Origin: Jiangella mangrovi | Lineage (GTDB): Bacteria; Actinomycetota; Actinomycetes; Jiangellales; Jiangellaceae | Length of the DNA stretch: 64,000 nucleotides | Reading direction: 5' to 3' | NCBI RefSeq assembly: GCF_014204975.1 | Contig: NZ_JACHMM010000001.1 | Location: 2,604,001 to 2,668,000, forward strand | Shown here: positions 8,917 to 17,949 of the stretch, in pieces | Layout of the letters: the number at the start of each line of letters is the position of its first letter | How positions within the stretch are numbered: the first letter of the stretch is position 1 | Program-made: the position numbers and the translations under genes | The notes under the pieces: generated by a model | The model's database searches: none | Seen by the model: only the letters and a program-made list of their open reading frames with translations | Told to the model about the DNA's origin: nothing

Positions 8917-9846
8917 ATGAAGGCGCTGCGGGCGGTCGATGTCAGGGGCGTGTGGGGGACGGTGCTGCTGCCGATCGACGACGGCGGCAGCATCGGCTGG
9001 GAGCGGCTGGCCGCGCAGGTCGAGACGCTGGTCGCCAGCGGCGTCGACGGCGTGTACGCGCACGGGACGGCGGGAGAGTTCCACGCGCTCACCGAGGACG
9101 AGTTCGACCGGGTCAACGACGTGCTCGCCACCCGCTGTGAACGAGCGGGGCTGCCGTTCCAGCTCGGGGCGTCGCACCCGGCCACGCCGGTGATGATGGA
9201 CCGGATCCGCCGGGCCACGGCGCTGGAGCCGGGTGCGATCCAGGTGATCCTGCCCGACTGGGTGCCGCTGAACGACGACGAGGTCGTGCGGTTCCTCGCG
9301 GGTGCGGCCGAGGCCGCCGGGCCGGTGCCACTGATCCTCTACAACCCGCCGCACGCCAAGACGCACGTCAGGCCGGAGCTGCTCGCCCGCGCCGCCGGAG
9401 CCACGCCGTCGCTCATCGGGGTGAAGATGGCCGGCGGCGACGAGGACTGGTACACCGCGATGACCGAGTCGGTCGGCGACCTGTCCATCTTCGTGCCCGG
9501 TCACTTGCTGGCCACGGGGATCGCCCGCGGCGCGCACGGCAGTTACTCCAACGTGGCCGCGATGTCGCCGCGCGGCGCCGTCGCCTGGTACCGGCTCATG
9601 ACGACCGACCCGGAGGACGCGCTCGACCTCGAGGCGCGCATCGCCGAGTTCTTCCGCCGCCACATCGCCCCGCTGCAGGCCGCCGGCTTGTCCAACCCGG
9701 CGCTGGACAAGTTCCTCGCGACCGTCGGCGACTGGGCCGACATCGGCACACGGCTGCGCTGGCCCGCGTCGTCCGCGCCGGACGCCGCCGTCGCACCGGC
9801 CCGGGCCGACGCCCATCGCCTGCTGCCGGAGCTGTTCCCGGCCTGA
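8917..9846 (+). CDS. DapA-family pyruvate-dependent aldolase/lyase
   Basis: The protein has 309 residues with a TIM-barrel layout. The Schiff-base lysine is K170 (LIGVKMAGGD) and the catalytic tyrosine Y142 lies in LILYNPPH. The GTAGEFHALT segment at 50-59 replaces the usual GTTGE, and the specificity loop differs from true dihydrodipicolinate synthases, so a sugar-acid or other 2-keto-acid aldolase is more likely. The ATG at 8917 is preceded by a weak TAAGGT site. Its divergent neighbour is an epimerase. Confidence 0.85.
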   Translation: MKALRAVDVRGVWGTVLLPIDDGGSIGWERLAAQVETLVASGVDGVYAHGTAGEFHALTEDEFDRVNDVLATRCERAGLPFQLGASHPATPVMMDRIRRATALEPGAIQVILPDWVPLNDDEVVRFLAGAAEAAGPVPLILYNPPHAKTHVRPELLARAAGATPSLIGVKMAGGDEDWYTAMTESVGDLSIFVPGHLLATGIARGAHGSYSNVAAMSPRGAVAWYRLMTTDPEDALDLEARIAEFFRRHIAPLQAAGLSNPALDKFLATVGDWADIGTRLRWPASSAPDAAVAPARADAHRLLPELFPA

Positions 9847-9868
9847 CCCGAGCGGCTACCTTGGCGAG

Positions 9869-10879
9869 ATGCTGGAAGCCGCGGGCGTCACCGCCGTCGA
9901 GGAGCAGGTGTACGGCGCCCTCGTCGACTCGCCCGCCGACACCGCGGCCGCCATCGCGACCCGGCTCGGGCTCTCGCTCGACGAGACCCTCGCCGTCCTG
10001 CTGTCGCTCGAGGCCAAAGGGCTGATGAGCCGGACGGCCGACCGCACGCCCCGGTTCCTCGCCACGCCACCCGACATCGCCATCGAGCCGCTGATCCTGC
10101 AGCGTCAGGCCGAGCTGCACGAGACCAGGCGGGCGGTCGACGAGCTGCTGCGCCGCTACCGCGCCAGCCGCCGCCCGCGCGAGGCCGCCGAGCTGGTCGA
10201 GGTGGTCGTCGGCCGGCCGGCGGTCGCGCAGCGGTTCCAGCAGTTGCAGCGCCGGGCCGAGCGAGAGGTGCTGGTGCTGGTCAAGCCGCCGTTCGCGATC
10301 CCGCACGAGGCCAACGACACCGAGCTGGACCTGCTCGCGCGGGGCGTCACCGCCCGCGCGGTCTACGAGCGCTCCGTGCTGGAGTCCGACGGCGGCAGCG
10401 CGGCCATCGCGCGGTACGTCGCCGCCGGCGAGCAGGCCCGGGTGGTCGACGAGCTGCCGGTGAAGTTCGCGCTCATCGACGGGTCCGAGGCGTTCGTGCC
10501 GCTGACCCCGGACGACCCCGAGACAGAGCCGACGTTCATGGTCGTGCACCGCAGCGGCCTGCTGGCGGCGCTGATCGCGCTGTTCGAGTCGCTCTGGGAG
10601 CGGGCGTTCGACCTGTCGGCGCTGACGGTGCGCAGCCCGGACGGCCGCCCCTCACCACTGCCGCCGGCCGACGCCCAGCTGATCTCGCTGCTGCTGGCCG
10701 GCCTGACCGACAAGGCGATCGCCGGCCAGCTCGGCCTGAGCATCCGCACCGTCCACCGCCGCATCAGCGCGCTGCTCGAACGGGCCCAGGTGTCGACCCG
10801 CATGCAGCTGGGCTGGCACGCTGCCCAGCACGGCTGGCTCGACGGCTATGGCCCGGCCGGCCCCCGCGGCGCGGATTAG
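9869..10879 (+). CDS. TrmB/LuxR-type transcriptional regulator
   Basis: The protein has 336 residues. The N-terminus (residues 1-70) is a TrmB-like winged helix (EEQVYGALVDSPADTAAAIA). The middle part resembles a phospholipase-D-like/TrmB sensor. The C-terminus is a LuxR/GerE helix-turn-helix (ISLLLAGLTDKAIAGQLGLS followed by IRTVHRRISALLERA). This two-HTH architecture is common in actinobacteria. It starts 23 bases after the lyase gene and may be co-transcribed with it. The ligand is unknown. Confidence 0.85.
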   Translation: MLEAAGVTAVEEQVYGALVDSPADTAAAIATRLGLSLDETLAVLLSLEAKGLMSRTADRTPRFLATPPDIAIEPLILQRQAELHETRRAVDELLRRYRASRRPREAAELVEVVVGRPAVAQRFQQLQRRAEREVLVLVKPPFAIPHEANDTELDLLARGVTARAVYERSVLESDGGSAAIARYVAAGEQARVVDELPVKFALIDGSEAFVPLTPDDPETEPTFMVVHRSGLLAALIALFESLWERAFDLSALTVRSPDGRPSPLPPADAQLISLLLAGLTDKAIAGQLGLSIRTVHRRISALLERAQVSTRMQLGWHAAQHGWLDGYGPAGPRGAD

Positions 10880-10910
10880 CCCGCGCCACTGCCGGACGTG
10901 GGCGGCGGTT

Positions 10911-10981
10911 TCGCCGCGCTCGCGTCGGGTCCGGTCCCCGCCCGCTTGGGAGGGCGCCCACCCTACGGGCGGGCACTGACA
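10911..10981. repeat. Copy A of a diverged 71-base direct repeat
   Basis: This segment and 11133-11205 align along their whole length, from TCGCCGCG through CCCACCCTACGGGCGGGCAC to GACA. Each copy carries its own GC-rich inverted repeat around CCCACCC-TAC-GGGCGGG. They flank a large hairpin in the gap between the regulator and the subtilase genes. Confidence 0.6.
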
Positions 10982-11034
10982 GCGCCCGCCGAAAATCGGC
11001 GACAGAGTAGGCGCCGAGCGTGGTCGCTCACGGA

Positions 11035-11082
11035 ATGGTTGGCGGTCTGGTGGGGCCATGGCACCACCGAACCGCCAACCAT
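11035..11082. repeat. Long two-part hairpin with 12-bp perfect outer stem
   Basis: The outer arms ATGGTTGGCGGT (11035-11046) and ACCGCCAACCAT (11071-11082) are exact complements. Inside them TGGTG (11048-11052) can pair with CACCA (11062-11066). The inner segment ATGGCACCACCGA (11058-11070) recurs in the hairpin at 41778-41790. It lies between convergent genes and could be a bidirectional terminator or a dispersed palindromic element. Confidence 0.6.
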
Positions 11083-11132
11083 CCCCGCCGCCGCGGGCGG
11101 CGGACAGGGTGGCGGACAGGGGTGTGGCGGAC

Positions 11133-11205
11133 TCGCCGCGGCTCGCGCTGGACCTGGACCCCGCCCGGTCGGGTGGGAGGCCCACCCTACGGGCGGGCAC
11201 CGACA
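11133..11205. repeat. Copy B of the diverged direct repeat
   Basis: This is the partner of 10911-10981. It is slightly longer because of small indels and ends 22 bases before the subtilase stop codon. Together the two copies and the hairpin account for nearly all of the gene-free stretch 10880-11227, in which I see no coding potential. Confidence 0.6.
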
Positions 11206-11227
11206 ACCGACAGCGACAACCGGCGCC

Positions 11228-14200
11228 TCAGCGCAGTCCGTAGGCCCGCACGACCGTCTGCTCCAGCCGGTTGCCGTCGCCGTCCCAGGCCTCGACCCGC
11301 AGGCTCACGGCATCGGCGCCTCGCACCGGGTCGAGCATCGCGGTGTACGTCGCGCCGCGGCGGGTGACCCGTGCGGGCTGCCAGCTGACGCCGTCGTCGT
11401 AGGAGGTCCAGAGCCGCAGCCCGCCACCGTCCACCGGCTGCGCGACGGCCTGGCGGTGGACGGTCAGCTCGACCCGAGTGCGGGCACGAGAGCTCACCGT
11501 CCCGGCGGCGTCGAACGGCACCGAGTAGTCGACCTGCAGCAGCGGCAGCATGGCCCGCTCACCGCCAGAGGGCCGCGACGACGTGAACGTCCAGGCCGTG
11601 CGGGTCGACGTGGAGCGCTCCCACCACGGCGCGTCGCGATCGACGTCCAGCTCCAGCCGGTAGGTCGCATCGCCCGACGCAGCGGGCCACGTCCCGTACA
11701 CCGCGTCGCGCTGCGCCACCAGCGTGCCGTCGCGGTACAGCCGGGCCGCCGTCGTGTCGTACGCGGTCTCGTCGCCGTTGCGGTCGCTGCCGTCGAGGAA
11801 CGAGCGCACGAGGACGGTGAACTGGTCGGCCTCGCGGAAGCCGGGCATGCCGAACTGGCCGTAGTGGTCGGTGTCGAGCGGCACGCCGGGACGCACCACC
11901 GGGCCGAACCAGGACCGCGGGTCGGACTCCCCGGCCGCATAGGTCCGCTCGCCCTCGATCATGCCGCCCACCAGCAGCCGCTCCGCCCAGACGAACTGCT
12001 GCCAGCGGGTGTCGCCGGGCGAGACCCACTCGTCGCGGTGCGACGGCAGCGGCATCTCGCGCGGGCTGCGGATCGAGTAGTTGTCGTAGGGCCGGAACGC
12101 GTGCCGCGCCTCGTTGCCCAGGTGCTCCGGGCCGGTCGCGACGTACGTGGTGTCGAGCTCGGCGAGGTCGCGCGGGCGCACCCGGTACTCCATGGACGCC
12201 GGGATGTGGCCGGCCTCGGCCTGCATGAGGTCGTACAGATACGGGCTGACGGCGACGCCGTCGAACCGCGCCGCGACGGTGTCGCCGGCGGCGAGCCGGT
12301 CGAGGATCGCGGCGCCGTCGGCCTGCGAGATGGTCACCGACGGGATCGGCGACCCCGTCCCGACGCGCTCCAGCAGCCAGCCGGGCCGGTCGTGGTGGAC
12401 GATGACCGCCGAGGCACCCGCCGCGGCCGCGGCGGCGACCTGATCACTCACGCTGGTCCCGTCGGAGCGGCGGATCAGCGCCACCGTGCCGGAGAGGGAA
12501 CGGCCCGCCAGCTCGGCGGGGGTCCCGGTGCCGGCATCGGCGACGGGGTACGTGTGCCGCCCGTCGATCCTGGGCGAGCCGATGGCGTACTCGGTCTCGA
12601 CATCGTCGGACCCGACGCGCAGCGACAGCTCCGGCGCGAACAGCTCCCACAGGCTGCTGAACTCGAACGTTCCCCGCTCGACCGGTTCGGTCGGGGTGGC
12701 GTAGGCGACGTCGATGTACTCGTCGAGCATGTACTTGAGGTTGAACATGTGCTGCTCGGAGCTGCGGTACCAGCCGAGCGTCAGGCCCTGGTGCTCCGTC
12801 GGCTCCGGGGTGTCGACGGCGACCCGCGTGGCCGTGCGGCCGTCGAGCACGATGCGGGTGTCCTCGGTCAGCTCGAGCTCGGTCCGGCCGAGGAAGGTCA
12901 CCTCGCGGGCCTGCTCGCCGGACTCGTCCGGCGTGAACACGATGCCGAGCAGGCTGTACGTGCCCGGCGCCACGCGGAACACCACCGGCTGGCTGCCGCC
13001 GCCCTTGCTGCCGAAGAACCCGGTGCCCCACCAGTCGGTGTCGAGGTTCCAGAGCTCCGCCGAGCTGGTGCCGGCCGCGGGCGCGCCGGAGTGGTCGAGG
13101 CCCTCGATGGTCACCTCGATGGTGCGCGGCTCCTTGGCGACGCCGACGACGGTGTGCACGACGGTGCCGCCGTCGGCCGAGCGGGCGGTGATGCGGCCGC
13201 CGTAGACCGCGGGGTCGCCGAGATTCGGGTCGAGGGTCACGTCGACGGTGGCCGAGCCGCCGGCCGGGACCGTCACCGACGGGCTGCTCAGCGTGAGCAT
13301 GCCGGCCGGCGCCGGCGCCCCGGTGCCGCCCGCCGTCAGGGTGGCGTCGACGGCCAGCGTGATCGGGGCGTCGCCGTCGTTGGCGTAGGTGATCGTTCGG
13401 GTGACCTGCGGGTCCGTGCCGTCGTGCGGCCAGTCGTAGGTGCCGAGGTTCAGCGCCGCGGTGTCGGCGAACGTGGTCTGGGTGACGGCGCGGGCGGCGT
13501 CGAGGCGGCCGGCGCCCTGCTCGTGGACGGTGTAGTCGTCGAGCTGCCGGGCCGACTGCATGAGCGCCCGCTTCAGCTCGTCCGCCGACCAGTCCGGGTG
13601 GCGCTGCAGCAGGAGCGCGGCCGCGCCGGAGACGTGCGGCGTCGCCATCGAGGTGCCGTTCAGGCTGGTGTAGTGGGCGTCGACGGGCTCACCGAGCGAG
13701 GTGCCGGCCGCACGGGCCGCGACGATCGCCACGCCCGGCGCGGTGATCTCCGGCTTGATCGCGTTGTCGCGGAATCGCGGGCCGCGGCTGGAGAACCCGG
13801 CCAGCACGTCGGACTTGTCGACGGCGCCTACGCTCAGTGCCGCGTCGGCCACGCCCGGAGCCCGCACGCTGGTCGCGCCCGGCCCCTCGTTGCCGGCGGC
13901 CGCCACGAACAGCGTCCCGCTGTCCGCCGTCAGGTCGTTGACCGCCTGGCTGAGCGGGTCGGTGCCGTCGGTGACCTCGCTGGACAGGCTCATGCTGACG
14001 ATGTCGGCGCCCTGCGCGACCGCCCACTCCATGCCGTCGATGAGCCAGGAGTTCTGACCGGTGCCGTCGTCGCCGATGACCTTGCCGACCAGCAGGTCCG
14101 CGCCGGGAGCGACCCCGCGGCGGGCGCCGTCCGAGGCCGCGCCCGTGCCGGCGACCGTGGCCGCGACGTGCGTGCCGTGGCCGTTGACGTCCTGGACGCT

Positions 14201-14977
14201 GGTGCCGGAGAAGTCCGCGGCCTGCGTCACCCGGCCGGCGAGGTCCGGGTGCGCGGGGTCGTAGCCGGTGTCGAGGACCGCGACGGTGACGCCGGTGCCG
14301 TCGTACCCGGCCGCCCACGCCGCCGGCGCGCCGATCTGCGGCACGCTCTCGGACAGCGTGGGCCGGACCCGGGCGTCGAGCCAGACCTTCTCGATCGGCG
14401 CGGCCGCCGCCCGGCCCGCGTCACCGGCGCTCGGGAGGTCGGCGGTGATGTCGCGCCAGAACGCCGCGAGTCCGTCGGCCGGTGCCGCGACGGCGAGGGC
14501 GCCGACGCTCTCGAGGGTGGCGGTGACGACGGCGTGCGCGGGAGCGGGCGGGGCGGACCGGGAAGCGGCGCCGGCCGCGTACGTCACGATCAGCGGCAGC
14601 GTGTCGCCGTCGTACCCCTGCGCGATCAGGCCGGTGACGTTGAACAGCTCGCGGTCCAGCGAGCCGGCGGCGAGGTACGGCTCGGCCTCGGCCGGGATGG
14701 CGTAGAGGCCCTCAGGGCGCTCGACCACCTTGAGGTTCGCCCGGACGGCGTCGGGTGCGGGCAGGGCGGTGACGGCGTGCCGGCCGTCGCCCATGGTGTC
14801 GACCCGCAGCCGGTGCCCGGTGACCAGCGTGACCGTCGACGTGGCCATGACGCCGTCCGCCGCGGGACGGGGGAGCCCGGCGGCGGACGGCGCCGGACTG
14901 GAGGCGCCCGGCACACCCGCGCCGACGATCAGCACTCCGGCGACGCAGGTGGCGAGCAGGGTGAGGGACCGGCGCAT
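11228..14977 (-). CDS. Large secreted S8 subtilisin-like protease with PA domain
   Basis: The 1249-residue protein has a Sec-type signal peptide (about residues 1-33) and a propeptide to about residue 195. The catalytic domain carries D236 (AVLDTGYD), H267 (NGHGTHVA), oxyanion N363 (AAGNEGP) and S443 (GTSMATPHVSG). Beta-sandwich regions follow, with a PA-like insert after the catalytic domain (VSDQVAAAAAAGASAVIVHH). The length is about three times that of a minimal subtilisin, as in multidomain actinobacterial subtilases. It is monocistronic. A perfect 16-bp palindrome precedes the ATG. The likely role is extracellular protein degradation. Confidence 0.95.
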   Translation of the reverse strand: MRRSLTLLATCVAGVLIVGAGVPGASSPAPSAAGLPRPAADGVMATSTVTLVTGHRLRVDTMGDGRHAVTALPAPDAVRANLKVVERPEGLYAIPAEAEPYLAAGSLDRELFNVTGLIAQGYDGDTLPLIVTYAAGAASRSAPPAPAHAVVTATLESVGALAVAAPADGLAAFWRDITADLPSAGDAGRAAAAPIEKVWLDARVRPTLSESVPQIGAPAAWAAGYDGTGVTVAVLDTGYDPAHPDLAGRVTQAADFSGTSVQDVNGHGTHVAATVAGTGAASDGARRGVAPGADLLVGKVIGDDGTGQNSWLIDGMEWAVAQGADIVSMSLSSEVTDGTDPLSQAVNDLTADSGTLFVAAAGNEGPGATSVRAPGVADAALSVGAVDKSDVLAGFSSRGPRFRDNAIKPEITAPGVAIVAARAAGTSLGEPVDAHYTSLNGTSMATPHVSGAAALLLQRHPDWSADELKRALMQSARQLDDYTVHEQGAGRLDAARAVTQTTFADTAALNLGTYDWPHDGTDPQVTRTITYANDGDAPITLAVDATLTAGGTGAPAPAGMLTLSSPSVTVPAGGSATVDVTLDPNLGDPAVYGGRITARSADGGTVVHTVVGVAKEPRTIEVTIEGLDHSGAPAAGTSSAELWNLDTDWWGTGFFGSKGGGSQPVVFRVAPGTYSLLGIVFTPDESGEQAREVTFLGRTELELTEDTRIVLDGRTATRVAVDTPEPTEHQGLTLGWYRSSEQHMFNLKYMLDEYIDVAYATPTEPVERGTFEFSSLWELFAPELSLRVGSDDVETEYAIGSPRIDGRHTYPVADAGTGTPAELAGRSLSGTVALIRRSDGTSVSDQVAAAAAAGASAVIVHHDRPGWLLERVGTGSPIPSVTISQADGAAILDRLAAGDTVAARFDGVAVSPYLYDLMQAEAGHIPASMEYRVRPRDLAELDTTYVATGPEHLGNEARHAFRPYDNYSIRSPREMPLPSHRDEWVSPGDTRWQQFVWAERLLVGGMIEGERTYAAGESDPRSWFGPVVRPGVPLDTDHYGQFGMPGFREADQFTVLVRSFLDGSDRNGDETAYDTTAARLYRDGTLVAQRDAVYGTWPAASGDATYRLELDVDRDAPWWERSTSTRTAWTFTSSRPSGGERAMLPLLQVDYSVPFDAAGTVSSRARTRVELTVHRQAVAQPVDGGGLRLWTSYDDGVSWQPARVTRRGATYTAMLDPVRGADAVSLRVEAWDGDGNRLEQTVVRAYGLR

Positions 14978-14995
14978 GGGACCTCCCGGGCACAG

Positions 14996-15011
14996 GCGCC
15001 GATATCGGCGC
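14996..15011 (-). promoter_or_regulatory. Perfect 16-bp palindrome upstream of the subtilase
   Basis: GCGCCGATATCGGCGC lies 18 bases upstream of the protease start, where an operator or a short leader hairpin would sit. I cannot assign a regulator. Confidence 0.4.
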
Positions 15012-15107
15012 AGATGCCCCGGAGCCTAGGGGCCGCCCACCCCACCCGCCGAGAGGTCAGCGGTGGCCGATGGCCGCCATGTCAGAAACCCGCCACGCCC
15101 ACCCCGC

Positions 15108-15953
15108 TCACACGCGCCGCCGCAGCGCCCACACCGACAGCGGCGCGAACACGAGCGCGATGCCGGCCGCCCAGAGCAGCGACTGGACGGCCGGGGTGGT
15201 GGCCGACGCGACGTACCACTCGGTGCCGGCGGTGTCGTCGCCCACCATGAGCGCCCGGCAGGCGTCGGACAGGATGGTGACCGGGTTGGCGTCGACGACG
15301 GGCTGCAGCCAACTGGGCATGGTGTTGGTCGGGACGAACACGTTGCTCACGAACGTCACCGGGAACAGTGCGGTGAACCCGAACAGCTGCACCTTCTCGG
15401 GGTCCTTCGCCAGCACGCCCACCAGCACCGACACCCACGAGAACGCCAGCGCGAACACCAGCATGAGCCCCACGGCGGCCAGCAGCGACCAGATGTCGGT
15501 GCCGATGCGGAAGCCCAGCAGCATGCCGATGGCCAGCAGCAGGAAGATCGACCACGCCTGCTTGACCTGGTCGGCGATGATGCGCCCGGCCATGGGCGCC
15601 CAGCGCGCGATGGGCAGCGAGCGCAGCCGGTCGAAGACGCCCTTGGTGAGGTCGATGTTCAGGCCGGTGCCGACATACATGGTGATGAACAGCATGTTCA
15701 TGACGATGATGCCGGGCAGCGCGAACGTGAGGTAGTCGCCGGTGGTGCCCGCGATGGCGCCGCCGAACACGTACGTGAACAGCAGCACGAACATGATCGG
15801 CTGGATGCTGAAGTCGCCCAGCTCCCACGGGTTGTGCCGGACCTGCACGATGGTGCGCCAGGCCAGCGTCATGGTCTGCCGGATGCCCTCGCCCACGCCG
15901 ACGCGCGGGCTCAGCTCGGCCGGTGCGGGGCGGGCCGCGGTGGCGGTGCTCAT
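15108..15953 (-). CDS. ABC-2 type permease, DrrB-like
   Basis: The protein has 281 residues with six hydrophobic segments and the ABC-2 family stretch LTKGVFDRLRSLPIARWAPM. The ATG at 15953 overlaps the stop of the ATPase gene (ATGA), so the two are coupled. It forms the membrane half of a drug or lipid exporter of the daunorubicin-resistance type. The substrate is unknown. Confidence 0.92.
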   Translation of the reverse strand: MSTATAARPAPAELSPRVGVGEGIRQTMTLAWRTIVQVRHNPWELGDFSIQPIMFVLLFTYVFGGAIAGTTGDYLTFALPGIIVMNMLFITMYVGTGLNIDLTKGVFDRLRSLPIARWAPMAGRIIADQVKQAWSIFLLLAIGMLLGFRIGTDIWSLLAAVGLMLVFALAFSWVSVLVGVLAKDPEKVQLFGFTALFPVTFVSNVFVPTNTMPSWLQPVVDANPVTILSDACRALMVGDDTAGTEWYVASATTPAVQSLLWAAGIALVFAPLSVWALRRRV

Positions 15954-16912
15954 GCCGGCCTCCCTTCGGACTCGGTCTCGTCCTCGACCGGTCGCCCGGT
16001 GAGCGAGAGGAACACCTCGTTGAGGCTGGCGCCGCGCAGCGTCAGCTCGGTGACCAGCACGCCGGCGTCGTCGAGGCGCCGGACCACCGCGGGCAGGACG
16101 GCGGGGTCGGTGACCTGTGCGGTGACCCGGACGCCGTCGAGCTCGGGCGTGGCCCGGGTGAGGTCCTCGACCACGCCGACCACGACCGGGAGGTGCGCGT
16201 CGTCCTCGGGCCGGACGACCAGCGTCTGGGTGCCGGTCTTGGCCTTGAGCTCGTCGGGCGTGCCGGCCGCGATGACCCGGCCGTGGTCGATGACGGTGAT
16301 CTCGTCGGCCAGCGCGTCGGCCTCGTCGAGGTACTGCGTGGTCAGCAGCACCGTGACACCGCCGGACACCAGCCGGCGGATGCGCGTCCACAGCTCGTCG
16401 CGGGCGCGTGGGTCGAGGCCGGTGGTGGGCTCGTCGAGGAACAGGATGGACGGGCGCCCCACCAGGCTGGCGGCGAGGTCGAGGCGCCGGCGCATGCCGC
16501 CGGAGTAGGTCTTGGCCGCGCGGTCGGCGGCGTCGGTGAGGTCGAAGTCGGACAGCAGCTCGCGCGCCCGGGCCTTGGCGTCGGGCTTCGGCATGCCCAG
16601 CAATCGCCCGATGAGCAGCAGGTTCTCGGTGCCGGTGAGCATCTCGTCGACGGCGGCGTACTGGCCGGTGAGGCCGACGAGCTGGCGCACCTGGTGGGCC
16701 TGGCGGACGACGTCGCAGCCGCCGACGGTGGCATGGCCGTCGTCGGGGCGCAGCAGGGTGGCGAAGATGCGGACGGCGGTGGTCTTGCCGGCGCCGTTGG
16801 GCCCGAGCAGCCCGAGCACCGTGCCCGAGCGCACCGCGAGGCTGACGCCGTCGAGCGCGGTGGTCTCGCCGAAGCGCTTGACGAGACCGTCGGCCTGGAT
16901 GGCGTGGTCCAT
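15950..16912 (-). CDS. DrrA-like ABC transporter ATP-binding protein
   Basis: The protein has 320 residues with Walker A GPNGAGKTT (about residues 38-46), signature YSGGMRRRLDLAASL and Walker B ILFLDEPTTGLDP. A C-terminal regulatory extension typical of DrrA proteins follows. The start is set by AAGGAGG nine bases before the ATG; longer frames upstream are shadows. It pairs with the overlapping permease gene. It is divergent from an ECF sigma gene with 84 bases between starts. Confidence 0.93.
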   Translation of the reverse strand: MDHAIQADGLVKRFGETTALDGVSLAVRSGTVLGLLGPNGAGKTTAVRIFATLLRPDDGHATVGGCDVVRQAHQVRQLVGLTGQYAAVDEMLTGTENLLLIGRLLGMPKPDAKARARELLSDFDLTDAADRAAKTYSGGMRRRLDLAASLVGRPSILFLDEPTTGLDPRARDELWTRIRRLVSGGVTVLLTTQYLDEADALADEITVIDHGRVIAAGTPDELKAKTGTQTLVVRPEDDAHLPVVVGVVEDLTRATPELDGVRVTAQVTDPAVLPAVVRRLDDAGVLVTELTLRGASLNEVFLSLTGRPVEDETESEGRPA

Positions 16913-16996
16913 GGGGAACCTCCTTGTTCCGCCTGGCAAGTGACCAGCATGCCGTGCCGGACCGACAATGTCGGTGGCCGATGCGATGCTGATCCG

Positions 16997-17650
16997 GTGC
17001 CGCCCTCCGAGCTGCCGCCCGACGACCAGCTCGCCGGCCTCCTCCTGGCCGGCGACGAGGCGGCGTTCGCCCAGGTGGTCGACGCGTGGTCGCCGGGCAT
17101 GGTGCGCCTGGCCCGGGTCTACGTGTCCACCGAGGACTCCGCCGCCGAGGTGGTGCAGGAGGCCTGGCTCGCCGTCGTCCGCGGCATCGCCACGTTCGCC
17201 GGCCGGTCCTCGCTGCGCACTTGGGTCTACCGCATCGTCGCCAACACCGCGCAGCGCCGCGGCGGCCGCGAGGCGCGCTCGGTCCCGGCCAGCAGCCTGG
17301 GCGCCGGCGACGGCGGCGGCGACGCCCAGGGTCCCACCGTCGACCCCGCCCGGTTCGCCCCGCCCGGTCATCCGCACGCCGGGCACTGGCAGCGGCCGCC
17401 GTCGCCGTGGCCCGAGCAGGCGCTGCTCGCGGCCGAGGTGCGGGCCCAGGTGGCCGCAGCCGTCGCCGGGCTGCCGGCCCGCCAGCGGGTCGTCATCACC
17501 CTGCGCGACGTGCACGGTTACGACTCCGACGAGGTGTGTTCGATACTGGAGATCTCGGCGGCCAACCAGCGGGTGCTGCTGCACCGGGCCCGGGCCGCGG
17601 TCCGGAGCTGCCTGGAGCGGTACCTCGCCGACGGAGAGGAGGCGTCGTGA
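16997..17650 (+). CDS. ECF-type RNA polymerase sigma factor
   Basis: The protein has 217 residues. Region 2 is at about residues 20-90 (AAEVVQEAWLAVVRGIATFAG, then SSLRTWVYRIVANTAQ) and region 4 at about 155-205 (LPARQRVVITLRDVHGYDSD). A Gly/Pro-rich linker of roughly 45 residues separates them. I chose GTG 16997; an in-frame ATG at 16949 is an alternative. Its stop overlaps the start of a zinc-finger anti-sigma gene. The signal it answers is unknown. Confidence 0.9.
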   Translation: MPPSELPPDDQLAGLLLAGDEAAFAQVVDAWSPGMVRLARVYVSTEDSAAEVVQEAWLAVVRGIATFAGRSSLRTWVYRIVANTAQRRGGREARSVPASSLGAGDGGGDAQGPTVDPARFAPPGHPHAGHWQRPPSPWPEQALLAAEVRAQVAAAVAGLPARQRVVITLRDVHGYDSDEVCSILEISAANQRVLLHRARAAVRSCLERYLADGEEAS

Positions 17651-17910
17651 CCGAGTCGCTGAACGACCCCGTCGACCACCTCGCCTGCACCGAGCTGGTC
17701 GAACTGGTCACCGCGTTCCTCGAGGGCGACCTCGACCCCGCGACGGAGCGGCGCGTGGTCGACCACATCTCGCTCTGCGACGGCTGCGAGCTCTACGTCG
17801 ACCAGGTGCGCCAGACCACCGACGTGCTGGCCGGGCTGTCCGGCGGCGCGCCGCTGTCGCCCGCCGACCGCGACCGGCTGCTGGCGGCGTTCCGAGATTC
17901 CTCCGCCTGA
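17647..17910 (+). CDS. Zinc-finger (zf-HC2) anti-sigma factor
   Basis: This small 87-residue protein carries the HxxxCxxC signature (H40, C44, C47 in VDHISLCDGC). It has no membrane segment, so it is a soluble ZAS-type anti-sigma factor. The GTG start overlaps the sigma gene stop (GTGA) after GGAGAGGAGG. It should bind and inhibit the adjacent ECF sigma factor; redox control through the zinc site is common in the family but not shown here. Confidence 0.9.
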   Translation: MTESLNDPVDHLACTELVELVTAFLEGDLDPATERRVVDHISLCDGCELYVDQVRQTTDVLAGLSGGAPLSPADRDRLLAAFRDSSA

Positions 17911-17949
17911 CGGCGTAACGTCCGGCGGCCCCGCTGACACTGCACGGGC

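Noticed and set aside
16949-16996. Longer N-terminus for the ECF sigma factor from ATG 16949
   Set aside because: The extra residues are unlike sigma factor N-termini and overlap the divergent promoter region of the ABC exporter; kept only as an alternative start.
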